Source: an uncultured Candidatus Melainabacteria bacterium (lineage in GTDB: Bacteria > Cyanobacteriota > Vampirovibrionia > Gastranaerophilales > Gastranaerophilaceae). From it: 64,000 nt of DNA. The notes beneath the pieces were generated by a model, which was given only the letters and a program-made list of their open reading frames with translations, did not search any database and had not been told where the DNA came from. The stretch spans positions 1 to 64,000 of the forward strand of contig CAKULF010000007.1 of assembly GCA_934667125.1 (NCBI GenBank), written 5' to 3'. Numbering within the stretch: position 1 is the stretch's first letter; each line of letters starts with the position of its first letter. The translations under genes were made by a program, and so were the position numbers. This document shows, piece by piece, positions 43,202 through 51,772 of the stretch.

Positions 43202-43633
43202 TTAAGATTGCACGTCGAGTTGTTTTTTATTGGGGATATCTGCATTTTTCTTGCCTTTATTAAAAATTTTATTTTTTAACATAACTCCTGCAATACCAAC
43301 TGCGATGCCACATAATATGCCGACTAATATATTCCTTCTGGATGTATTTTTTAAGATAACATTATAAGATTTATCACATAAAGCATTGAATTCATCTCTT
43401 GCTTCTTGATTCTTTTTTGCTAATTCAACAACATCTTTGATTTTTTCTTTATTTTCCCCTACTTTTTTTAGATATTTACCAAATTCTCTTGTAAGTTTGG
43501 TATCCATATCTATTTTATTGCCTTCATTTATTTGAACACCAAACCTTGCTCCAATTGCAGCAGTACCAGCAACTATTGCAGTATTTATTCCAAAATCACG
43601 ATTTAAAATTTTATTTTTAATGCTACTAATCAT
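43202..43633 (-). CDS. Membrane protein of unknown function
   Basis: 143 aa, not recognised. Hydrophobic segments near 17-32 and 100-120 with a Gly-rich second helix (LVGILCGIAVGIAGVML), separated by a Lys/Glu-rich helical domain. Basic C-terminus. It follows a broken small ORF on the same strand by 6 bp. Confidence 0.55.
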   Translation of the reverse strand: MISSIKNKILNRDFGINTAIVAGTAAIGARFGVQINEGNKIDMDTKLTREFGKYLKKVGENKEKIKDVVELAKKNQEARDEFNALCDKSYNVILKNTSRRNILVGILCGIAVGIAGVMLKNKIFNKGKKNADIPNKKQLDVQS

Positions 43634-43638
43634 ATTAA

Positions 43639-43765
43639 TTATTTTCCTAAAAACTTGTTTTTATTATCTTCGTATGATGTTAATTCATCTTTTATTATAT
43701 TTAATTCTGCTGAACGAATTTCTCTTATTATATCACCAGTTGAAAAAATTTTCTTCTTGCAACAT
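43639..43765 (-). pseudogene. Small ORF broken at a T6 run
   Basis: From the ATG at 43765 the frame gives MLQEENFFNW and stops; shifting by one base in the T6 run gives FSTGDIIREIRSAELN and then IIKDELTSYEDNKNKFLGK to 43639, a more protein-like continuation. No good ribosome site. Possibly a real small gene with an indel. Confidence 0.3.
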
Positions 43766-43850
43766 TTTTTATGTATTTTTTATTCGGCATAGAGTTACAC
43801 TGATAGAACCTTTAAACTATGCAAACAAGCTATAAAACAAAAAAATCATG

Positions 43851-44057
43851 TTAATCATTAAACACCTGGAGGTTTTGGCGGAACAAAACCTTTTTCATAC
43901 AACTCTCAATCATTCTTTTCTTCATGTGTTGCGACATTTCCGGAGTTTCTATTATATGCGCGTATGTTGGATTTAAGAAATATTCTTCATGTTGTTGTTT
44001 ATACTTATTTGTAAGCCTGCTCGAATCCACAATAATTTCAATGTAATATCCAGCCAT
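43851..44057 (-). CDS. Small hypothetical protein
   Basis: 68 aa, charged, with PEMSQHMKKRMIESCMKKVL as a likely amphipathic helix. No recognised family, no membrane segment. TATAAAAA lies about 20 bp upstream, no clear Shine-Dalgarno. Confidence 0.4.
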   Translation of the reverse strand: MAGYYIEIIVDSSRLTNKYKQQHEEYFLNPTYAHIIETPEMSQHMKKRMIESCMKKVLFRQNLQVFND

Positions 44058-44363
44058 TTGAATAAAATATTTTTTATATGTCTTCGTTTTTCCTTTAGCA
44101 ATAAAAACTTCTTGATTTATATCTTCAATAAAATAATTTTTAAAATGTGTTTACGCATCCAATGCTGATGCAATGTAATGTGTTAACTAAATACAAATAG
44201 TTAAAAACCCTAAAAATACGAAAATTTTACGATATACCTATTTAATTTGCCTGTATGACAACAAGTTTTTGTAATTGACAAACAGCTAAAACAAAACAAA
44301 ACCTCACAGAGTATGCAGCAGAGCATATTTAAAAGCAGGAGATAAATACCAACTATTTATTCT
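44058..44363. other. Intergenic region, nothing recognised
   Basis: About 300 AT-rich bases without ORF, tRNA, clear terminator or repeat. Confidence 0.4.
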
Positions 44364-44936
44364 TCAATCTTCTAAAATTATTGGCATTGACTTGGTATAT
44401 AATAATTTTCGCCTCTCGGCTTTTATTACAGTTCCTTTTTCAGTCCAAGTATATATATCTAATTTTGAATTCTCAACGACACATTTTATGGGACTATCTT
44501 TTTGTATGCCACAATGAAATTTTCTTGGTATTTGCGGAATTAATATTCTAGAATTTTCTATTGGTATATCTAGGCTTTCCCATTGATGCTTATTAATGTA
44601 TATATCTATATGTATAATTTCTGGCAACAAAACATTCTCTTTTCCAACATTAGTTAATTCTATTTCAAATGTTCTAGGAACTTGATCGATTTCAATATTG
44701 CTGTCAACAGGAAAACATTGATCTGTCGGAAGAAAACGACATATCGCATTTACTAACTCTTTTTTCGGAATTGATTGGTAAACGGCATAAAATACAGCAC
44801 CACAAGTTCCAAGCGTGGCAAATAAATTAATTATAAAATTGGCAGCATTTTTATATCCACACAAGTAAAAGATAATAGAGGATAAAATTGTACAAAAAAT
44901 TACAAAAATAATTATCAACAACAAATGCTTTTTCAT
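44364..44936 (-). CDS. Membrane protein with beta-rich soluble domain
   Basis: 190 aa, not recognised. Two helices (about 5-27 and 34-54) then a beta-rich domain of about 125 residues with immunoglobulin-like spacing (RTFEIELTNVGKENVLLP). The domain may face either side of the membrane. No Shine-Dalgarno visible. Lone gene at the edge of the accessory region. Confidence 0.6.
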   Translation of the reverse strand: MKKHLLLIIIFVIFCTILSSIIFYLCGYKNAANFIINLFATLGTCGAVFYAVYQSIPKKELVNAICRFLPTDQCFPVDSNIEIDQVPRTFEIELTNVGKENVLLPEIIHIDIYINKHQWESLDIPIENSRILIPQIPRKFHCGIQKDSPIKCVVENSKLDIYTWTEKGTVIKAERRKLLYTKSMPIILED

Positions 44937-46142
44937 ATATACATTGTAGCAAAAAATATTGCTTTTTCATTATAAAACTTAACCGCGTATTAATGTTTTC
45001 AATAAATATGTATAATTATTTGCAATAAGAAAACTCTTGTTGATAGATATTGTATTTATAATATTTGCACTTCCGACTAGTTTCCAAGCTTAGAAGCGAA
45101 TAAATTCATAATAGAATTTTAAGGTCAAATATAGGATAAAAAATAACTTCTAGAGTAGTTTCAACCAACTGTTCAAAGAGGAATAAAAACTAAACGCAAA
45201 ACCGAAATTCGGCAGAAAAATGTTTTCAAATGCCTTATTAAAATCTAGGAATATTGCAATTACAAAAAACACCCAATAAAAAACTCCCCTCAATGTACGT
45301 CTTTGGAACAATTTGTAAGGAAATTGTATGTAAATATGAGAGATATGCATAGTGCTAAAATCATTAATTTAATAGAACACTGTAAAAATATTGCTTAATT
45401 TTTAAGGAGAGTTTATACAGAGATTCACTATTAAACTTTTATTGACTATTTAATATAAATTTATTATCAAACAATAAAAATTTAACAGGAGTCATTTTGT
45501 GATTTGTTTATTGTTTGTTATTTTTGCAGAGTTTTTGCTATTACAAAATTACAAAAAGATAAAATGGTCCTCAATGTCAATCAATAGAATACTTTCTGAT
45601 GTAATTTTTTTGTAACCAAAAGTAATTTTGCAATTACACGATTTCAGGTTTTGTGTCTATGATATTGCATAAGCTTTGTCAATTTTCTGATGTATCATAC
45701 GCACAAGCGGAGTGATATTGCCGATTTCTGCTATTTCAGGAAAATTCTCGCAGAATACTTCTGTTACTACACTTGAATTGCAAACATCTTCAATGAGCTA
45801 ATACAATTTCTTGATGTCTAATTTTTCTTTGTCTAATTCTAAATCTTCCATAAGCTCAATTATATCAAACATTTACACGATTTGCAACTGTTAATTTCCT
45901 AAAAAGCATTGTTATCACTGCATTACAGATATGTACGTTTGAGTTTTCTTGAATACAATAATTTTATAAATTTAGGCAAAAAAATAGTAAAATCAGACTT
46001 TTTGACTAAATTTTTAGAATAGCTAAATCCACGTTGAACTCTAGAGTTACTTTTTAGGGTGGTTAATATAAAACTATATAAAACTGACAAAAGTTCAGCA
46101 GGGTTAAACGTCGTATCACACGTAAATAAATAGGTAAAAAGT
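44937..46142. other. Gene-poor region with debris
   Basis: 1.2 kb with very high AT content. The only gene-like content is the nonsense-mutated ORF at 45657-45872. A frame at 45150-45350 (minus) is Phe/Leu-rich with no ribosome site and is not supported. The -10-like TATAAAAC and TAAATAAATAGG just before 46143 may drive the methylase. Confidence 0.5.
45657..45872 (-). pseudogene. Small ORF interrupted by an in-frame TAG
   Basis: Minus strand, from the ATG at 45872: MFDIIELMEDLELDKEKLD then IKKLY, a TAG at 45800-45798, then LIEDVCNSSVVTEVFCENF, PEIAEIGNITPLVRMIHQK and IDKAYAIS to 45657. Both halves are acidic, helical and in one frame, so a 71-residue protein with one nonsense change is the simplest reading. 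Family unknown; its place next to a mobile-type methylase suggests an element gene. Confidence 0.5.
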
Positions 46143-46858
46143 ATGGACTATTTAAAAGAATTTAACTCATTGTTGCAAAATTTAGACCGCTCAAAGTCTG
46201 TTGTAACAGTTTTTGACGATTTTTGTCATTAGCGACATTATCGTTAGCACAGCCGTTTTATCGAAGCGACCAACTTGAACGGCAATATTTAGAAATAGTA
46301 GGCAGATACGCAAAAGAGCAAGCAAATGAATTTAGTCAAATGCTTGCTCTTATTGTTTTAGCACTAGATGAGAAATATCAAGACTTTTTAGGACAAGTAT
46401 TTTCTGCAAACAATTTCGGTAATGCACGCAAAGGGCAGTTCTTTACACCGTATCATGTTAGTAAACTTATGGCACAGATAAATTTTACTGACATAGAAAA
46501 TAAGCTTACGGAGAATAACTTTGTAACATTAGCAGAGCCTTGTTGTGGTAGTGGTGGAATCATCATAGCATTTGCAGAAACATTAAAAGAACAGGGGTGC
46601 AACTATCAACATCAGCTTTTTGTTGAAGCAATAGACATTGACGAAACTTGTTTCAAAATGTCATACATTCAGCTTTCAATACTTGGAATTCCTGCAAGAG
46701 TAATGTTAGGAGATACACTTGCGTGGAAGTTTCAGAAAGTCTTATATACCCCATTTTACTTTATAAACGGCTTTGAATACAAACTAAAACATCAGAAACA
46801 GGTACAGAAAAAGCCTGTAATCGTTGAAATGAAACAGTTGAGTTTGTTCAAGAATTAA
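46143..46858 (+). pseudogene. N6-adenine DNA methyltransferase of mobile-element type, frameshifted
   Basis: The ATG at 46143 opens MDYLKEFNSLLQNLDRSKS and VVTVFDDF and then hits a stop; from 46223 another frame continues LSLATLSLAQPFYRSDQLER to 46858. One extra T in the run at 46220-46224 would join them into about 238 aa. The second part holds KGQFFTPYHVSKLM and the SAM motif AEPCCGSGG, followed by LGDTLAWKF and a YTPFYFINGF-type end, as in the short phage/plasmid methylases that lack a standard NPPY. Either a pseudogene, a phase-variable gene or a sequence error. Confidence 0.7.
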
Positions 46859-47600
46859 AAATAGTTTCGGCTTCCTTGATTCCTAATGGAGATATTTTAC
46901 AGTCTTGATTGGTATATTCGATAAGTCTTTTTTGATGTAAATCTTTTAAAATTCTGTTCTTAAAAAGACTAAAATTCTTATACTCCGTATTATTAAAAAG
47001 TTCTTCATCTGTCTGGTTATCTTTGTAATATAGCAAACAAATAACTTTCCGAGCTGTTGTTAAATCATTTTTAAGAATACGAATACTGTCACCTGTATCC
47101 CAAACAATCTCAATTTCTTTGCAAGTTATTTGTTTTATGAGTTCAACGGTTTCATCAAATGAAAGATTTGAACTTAGACGTACAATTTCTGCAAGAAACC
47201 ACTTAGTTTGTTGTAACAATAAAGTTGCATCAATTTCATTCGGATCTATATTGGACAAATGTACCGCACCTCTTTTGTTTCTTAAACAATACATACTAAA
47301 TAAAATTCTTGGCATAATAATTCTGAAAATTTCAGGTTTATTTGGTATGCTTTCCCAACGACTTAAAGTACTATTTTGAAATTGAGGAAGTGGATTACTT
47401 AAATCGGTACAACTACCATTTAATTCATATTCAACAATTCTGAAAAAAGCCTCATTAAGTTGACCGACATTTGAAATACAGTTTTTCCAATCTTTTTTAC
47501 GAAATTCTAATAATATATCTGAATATATTTTGACAATTTTTTCAGATAATTCTTTAGGATATTTAGTTTTGAGTATCGTATTAATTTTATTTAACATCAA
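46848..47600 (-). CDS. HEPN-like protein with C-terminal winged helix
   Basis: 250 aa. The all-helical N-terminal domain includes RNKRGAVH, an R-N-x5-H arrangement fitting the RX4-6H RNase motif of HEPN proteins, in a segment (LRNKRGAVHLSNIDPNEIDA) that I recall from abortive-infection-type families. The C-terminal 80 residues look like a winged helix (NRILKDLHQKRLIEYTNQD, ISPLGIKEAE). No membrane segment. The gene overlaps the upstream partner by 14 bp and its tail overlaps the methylase by 11 bp. Likely an RNase or regulator with a defence role; function is inference. Confidence 0.55.
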   Translation of the reverse strand: MMLNKINTILKTKYPKELSEKIVKIYSDILLEFRKKDWKNCISNVGQLNEAFFRIVEYELNGSCTDLSNPLPQFQNSTLSRWESIPNKPEIFRIIMPRILFSMYCLRNKRGAVHLSNIDPNEIDATLLLQQTKWFLAEIVRLSSNLSFDETVELIKQITCKEIEIVWDTGDSIRILKNDLTTARKVICLLYYKDNQTDEELFNNTEYKNFSLFKNRILKDLHQKRLIEYTNQDCKISPLGIKEAETIFNS

Positions 47601-48144
47601 TCATACTTTCCATTAATTCAATTGCTTTTTCTTTACCTGGTATTGTTAGTTTTAGTGTCCAATTTTGACCGTTTCCTTGTCTTATAAAACAACCATCTTT
47701 TTTCTTGAATGTCGCCGAAAAATTAGGCTGGTCAAAACAAGCTTGCTCTGTGCAATGTGCAATAATCTCAGAACTGCTAATTACGTCATTTTTTGCATAT
47801 AATAGAATTAAAGCTACATTTTTTGATTTACTAGCTTTGCTTTTACCTGGTACTGTTTTTAGAATTTGTATATTCCCGGTTTCTTCATCTCGATAATAAA
47901 TTCCATTTTCCTCATATTTATCATACTCTTTTTGTACATTAACTTGACTTGCTACAGGGGGTGTAATTTTATTGCAATTTTGCTGGGCTTGTTGAATTGC
48001 ACTGTGTCGAGATAATGTAATGTTTTTTTCAATAAATTCTTTTAATTCAGGCATGTATTTTTCCACAAAAGATTCTGATCCTGACAATGAAAATATGCCT
48101 TCTCTTAAATTTACAACAACCTGCGTAGTAATAATTTCTGTCAT
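47587..48144 (-). CDS. Partner of the HEPN-like protein, winged-helix-like
   Basis: 185 aa, not recognised. Start supported by AAGGAG seven bases upstream. The N-terminal 50 residues may form a helical module; the C-terminal half (KSKNVALILLYAKNDVISS, then SEIIAHCTEQACFDQPNF and a Lys/Gly-rich wing) resembles a winged-helix fold. Its 14-bp overlap with the HEPN-like gene implies coupled translation and a functional pair such as toxin-antitoxin or effector-regulator. Confidence 0.55.
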   Translation of the reverse strand: MTEIITTQVVVNLREGIFSLSGSESFVEKYMPELKEFIEKNITLSRHSAIQQAQQNCNKITPPVASQVNVQKEYDKYEENGIYYRDEETGNIQILKTVPGKSKASKSKNVALILLYAKNDVISSSEIIAHCTEQACFDQPNFSATFKKKDGCFIRQGNGQNWTLKLTIPGKEKAIELMESMIDVK

Positions 48145-48355
48145 AGTATTCTCCTTTATTTTGCATGTAAATAATAATATGAGCCGCCAATTATGTCAAG
48201 TTTATGTAAAGTATTGTAAATATAGTATTGTACAGCATTAACATTTATTGCTCATAACATTAAACATATTAATTTATGGTTATGAATGTGATAAATACTT
48301 GGATATTATTTAAATATTTTTCATGCATGTTATAAATAATATGAGTAATGCATTG

Positions 48356-48920
48356 TTACAAATCTAAACTTAAATAAACATTATCTAACTCATCTTGTGT
48401 AATTCCTATATATCTTAAAGTTACACTTAACGATGAGTGGTTAAAAAGCTTTTGTATCAGCATTATATCATAACCGTTATTATATGCGTGATAACCAAAT
48501 GTTTTATGGAGTGTATGCGTTCCGATTTTTTCTTTTATGCCAATATCTTTTGCAACATTATTCAAAATCTTGTATGCTTGTTGTCGCAACAAAAAGCCTT
48601 TATTCTTTCTTGACAGGAATAAAGGCTCATTATCTTTGTAATCTCTTGTTTTTAGATATTCTTTTAGTGCGGATTTTGCGTTATCTGATAGCGGAAAATC
48701 TTTGAACTTATTAGTTTTTTTTCTCTCGTAATCGTATGCGGTCTTTTGGTTTGCCATTTTCATAGACATCTGATACACGTAATTTTAACAGATCGCTAAT
48801 GTGTATTCCTGAATTTATGCCAACTATAAAAAGACAATAATCACGCAAATTCTGTTGTCGTAACAGTTTTTTGATAGTTTCGATTTGCTTTAAATCTCGA
48901 ATTGGTTGAACAAATTCCAT
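48356..48920 (-). pseudogene. Small tyrosine recombinase, frameshifted and catalytically altered
   Basis: Two overlapping frames together give a complete catalytic-domain-only recombinase of about 188 aa, clearly homologous to the one at 62054-62593. The frames meet in an A8 run (minus strand) near 48715-48722; with seven A the sequence REKKTNKFKDFPLS is continuous. The first catalytic Arg is His here (GIHISDLL, against GLRISDIL in the other copy) and the second Arg is also His (HTLHKTF). The Tyr in RYIGI remains. Very probably inactive even if the frame is restored. Confidence 0.75.
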
Positions 48921-48926
48921 AAGCAA

Positions 48927-49133
48927 ATATCTCCAAAATACAGTTATAGTGCATGATACATAAATATATTAAAATTATAAATTATGCAATATTCAAAGTA
49001 CACCTTATTTTTCAACTATTTTCAAAAAGTATTCAAAAGGTAAACAGAAGGATAATCAGAGCAAATTTACAGAATGATACAAAATTATATTATGATGTAT
49101 TTTTATCAACTTTTGACAAAATCATCTATAACA
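48927..49133. other. Intergenic region
   Basis: Leader of the recombinase plus AT-rich sequence; contains TGATAC boxes (48953, 49076) similar to the extended -10 sites elsewhere in the island. No gene. Confidence 0.35.
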
Positions 49134-49436
49134 CTATATGCTTTTTGCAATATTTAAAATGAATTCAATTGTTCTTTTTACTTGGTCGTAGGGTAATAAA
49201 TTACTGATTGACAAATTAAATTGATTATAAAAAGAAATATAATCAATTCCCATTTTTTGTGAAACGATATTTAAAACAGAAATAATATAATTTTGAAAAG
49301 CATTTAAAAGTTGATAATCTATTTGCTTATTAAGCAATGCTATTCCCTTTTGTGCAGCATCAGCTAACAAGTTAGAACTTTCGTTTTTTCTTTGCATATA
49401 ACTATAAGCAGAATGAGGTTGGCTATAACTAAACAT
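49134..49436 (-). CDS. Small helical protein of unknown function
   Basis: 100 aa from the ATG at 49436, with GGAGG six bases upstream inside the preceding gene. Helical, Gln/Asn-rich start (FSYSQPHSAYSYMQRK), then LLNAFQNYIISVLNIVS. Not recognised. Overlaps the upstream membrane gene by 8 bp, so the two are coupled. Confidence 0.55.
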   Translation of the reverse strand: MFSYSQPHSAYSYMQRKNESSNLLADAAQKGIALLNKQIDYQLLNAFQNYIISVLNIVSQKMGIDYISFYNQFNLSISNLLPYDQVKRTIEFILNIAKSI

Positions 49437-49788
49437 TTTTGCCTCCATTCTTCTTCATAATAGCATTCAATTCTTCATTATATTTATTTTGGATATTAAA
49501 ATCAATGTTTATGTTTTGAGCTTTATTTGCGGCTTCATCTAAATTTTGTTTTGCTTGTTCCATATTTGCATATAGCGGATTATTTATCTCCCATTCAAAA
49601 TCTCCAAATTTAAATTTTGCTAAAAAAGGTATAAACGTCCATATAATTAGCATACATAACATTGCAGAGTTCCCGCTGAAAGGCTTAAAAATTATTACTT
49701 CCTGCCAGTTAAATATGCAATAAAGTAATAATGTCGCAAAAATTATGAAAAACCATATTGCTAAAAATATAAACATTCCTTTTTTCAT
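49429..49788 (-). CDS. Small two-helix membrane protein
   Basis: 119 aa. Transmembrane segments at about 5-27 and 38-60, then a cytoplasmic coiled-coil-like tail (ANMEQAKQNLDEAANKAQNI). AGAGGTCG lies upstream. Coupled to the 100-aa gene. In an island full of nucleases, a membrane protein plus small partner could be a defence effector, but nothing in the sequence proves it. Confidence 0.55.
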   Translation of the reverse strand: MKKGMFIFLAIWFFIIFATLLLYCIFNWQEVIIFKPFSGNSAMLCMLIIWTFIPFLAKFKFGDFEWEINNPLYANMEQAKQNLDEAANKAQNINIDFNIQNKYNEELNAIMKKNGGKNV

Positions 49789-49966
49789 GCAAATTTCGAC
49801 CTCTTTCTATTTTTAATACTGCTATTATAAACGAATATATTATTAAATGTTTATTTGTTAATAAAAAATTAAGTATTAAGTGATTATGTCCGTTTCTAAC
49901 ATATAAAATTATTAACATATTTATGTAATAACGAATAATTTGATATAATAATTAAAAAGAGGAATT

Positions 49967-50806
49967 GTGAGTATGAAAGAGATTTTGTTAGAAGATTTAT
50001 TGCATATGCTAGAAAAAGAAACAACTAGTCCTATAAAAATTAAATTTAATCAGCATAATGGATTTTCTGATCCAATGGACTTATATAAAGCTAATCCGGA
50101 TGAAATAAATAACCAATGGTTATTTTGGCGAAATAAAATGAGATATTTTGATGTTGGTGATATTGCAGTTTGTTTTTTGAAATTATCAAATGAGACTTGG
50201 CTTTTAACAACAATCAAAAAGGTTACAAAGGAACTAAACGTTTTAAATAACATTAATTACGAAGGTAAAGAACTAAAAGAGTATGAACAATTTTTGGGAA
50301 GAGTTATAGTAAAATACCACAAATCTCACCAAACACAATTAAGACATTATAAGAGTATAAAGGATAAACTTATTGTTATGCAAATTTTGCCGACACTGTT
50401 TGATGGAGAAAATTTTCCGGGGTATGACAAGGTTCGTTTATCATATTCGCAATTAAAAACAATAATTGATAGAAACAAAAGAGATTGGATTGCTGCATTA
50501 GAAAACCAAAAAGCAGTTTATTTAATAACGGATACCCATACAGGGAAATTATATGTTGGCTCGGCGACATCTGAACACGGAATGTTATTACAAAGGTGGA
50601 AAAACTATGTTTCTAATGGACATGGTGGTAATATTGGATTAATAGAGTTAGTTAAAAAAGAAGGTTTTGATTATGTAAAAAAATATTTCCAATATTCAAT
50701 TTTAGAAAATTACAATGCAAAAGTTGATGATGATATTATCCTTAGCCGTGAGTCTTGGTGGAAAGAAATATTTAAGAGTAGAGAATTTGGTTACAACAAA
50801 AATTAA
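49967..50806 (+). CDS. GIY-YIG nuclease family protein
   Basis: 279 aa. GTG start with AGAGGA close upstream; an ATG two codons later is possible. The N-terminal 150 residues (NNQWLFWRNKMRYFDVGDIA, ETWLLTTIKKVTKELN) form a conserved module seen in a family of GIY-YIG proteins; the C-terminal domain has A-V-Y (Y185) and Y-V-G (196-198), an Arg in LLQRW and SRESWWKE with a candidate metal-binding Glu. It is complete in length. Sits 11 bp before a second GIY-YIG gene; a restriction-type nuclease in this context is likely. Confidence 0.75.
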   Translation: MSMKEILLEDLLHMLEKETTSPIKIKFNQHNGFSDPMDLYKANPDEINNQWLFWRNKMRYFDVGDIAVCFLKLSNETWLLTTIKKVTKELNVLNNINYEGKELKEYEQFLGRVIVKYHKSHQTQLRHYKSIKDKLIVMQILPTLFDGENFPGYDKVRLSYSQLKTIIDRNKRDWIAALENQKAVYLITDTHTGKLYVGSATSEHGMLLQRWKNYVSNGHGGNIGLIELVKKEGFDYVKKYFQYSILENYNAKVDDDIILSRESWWKEIFKSREFGYNKN

Positions 50807-50817
50807 ACGGATAAATT

Positions 50818-51351
50818 ATGGTACAAACAGAAATTAATAATGAATTAAAAATATTGGTTGAAAAATATATTAATGAGCTACAAATCATAAAAAATCATAT
50901 AAATGTAAAATATATCAGTACTCTTAAAATAAACACTTCTAATGAATCCGAGAATATCAAGGTACTTAAAACTGTTAAAAATAATATTCCTATGATTTAT
51001 ATTATTAGGACAAACGAAACTATAAATATAGAAGAAATTGAAGCTGCAAAAAAGAAATTAAAGGCTGATGGATTTGGAATGTTTAGAATAAATTGTAAAA
51101 AAATATATAACAATTCAAATCAAAGTAAATGTTTATATGTAGGAAGTTCTAAAAAGCTCCGAGATAGACTAAAACAGCATATCGGCATTACTTCAAAATC
51201 TACATATGCATTACACTTGAGTGAATGGTGGAAAAATAAAGAAATAGAAATTGAAATATATGAAGTAGTGGATTTTAATAATATGCAATTATATGAGGAT
51301 CGTCTTTGGCAAAAAAATAAACCAATTTTAGGCAGAGAAGGTAAGAAATAG
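50818..51351 (+). CDS. Second GIY-YIG-like nuclease
   Basis: 177 aa. The N-terminal half is helical; the C-terminal half has CLYVGSSKKLRDRLKQHIG (the YVG and Arg of the GIY-YIG fold), ALHLSEWW and YEDRLWQKNKPILG. Different from the 279-aa neighbour, only 11 bp away and on the same strand. The two may be subunits of one endonuclease or separate defence nucleases. Confidence 0.65.
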   Translation: MVQTEINNELKILVEKYINELQIIKNHINVKYISTLKINTSNESENIKVLKTVKNNIPMIYIIRTNETINIEEIEAAKKKLKADGFGMFRINCKKIYNNSNQSKCLYVGSSKKLRDRLKQHIGITSKSTYALHLSEWWKNKEIEIEIYEVVDFNNMQLYEDRLWQKNKPILGREGKK

Positions 51352-51356
51352 CATAA

Positions 51357-51681
51357 ATGGATATTTTAGACAGATTGGCAAAATCAAAATTCAGGAGCAG
51401 ATTCAAGCTCAGAGTAAAAGAGCTTGAATATATCAAGGACAAAGGACTTGATACTATCTATTCTCATGCCTGTGCTTTTATTCATGACAGAGTAGCTCCC
51501 TCTGAACCAATAAACGACGGCAAACAAACTCCAATGCACGGACACCCTGTTTTCATTGCTCAACACGCAACCGCCACCTGCTGCCGCGGCTGCATCGAAA
51601 AATGGCACAAATTCCCCCAACACAGAGAGCTCACCCCGCACCGAACAAGAATACCTCGTTTCCGTCATTAAGAATGGATAA
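51357..51681 (+). pseudogene. DUF4186 protein with C-terminal frameshift
   Basis: The frame from 51357 gives a standard DUF4186 core: DILDRLAKSKFRSRFKL, NDGKQTPMHGHPVFIAQHA and TCCRGCIEKWH. After RELTP at about 51625 it continues as an unlikely HRTRIPRFRH; one base of shift at the C4 run restores PRTEQEYLVSVIKNG and a stop at 51681, matching the family end. GC content here is distinctly higher than around it, pointing to recent transfer. Function of DUF4186 unknown. Just 5 bp after the GIY-YIG gene. Confidence 0.75.
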
Positions 51682-51772
51682 ACCGTCAAATTAATTCTAA
51701 CTCCATTTTATAACCCTTCAAAATATATCCAAATCCATGTTTGTGATACTCTAAAGAAAAAAGGAATGGTCT

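Noticed and set aside
43620..43835. 71-codon forward ORF rich in Leu and Ile
   Set aside because: Antisense to a more protein-like minus-strand frame; composition reflects AT-rich DNA.
45150..45350. 66-codon minus ORF
   Set aside because: Phe/Leu/Asn-rich, no ribosome site and no neighbours to support it.
51384..51689. Minus-strand ORF opposite the DUF4186 gene
   Set aside because: Shadow of a conserved forward protein; no ribosome site.
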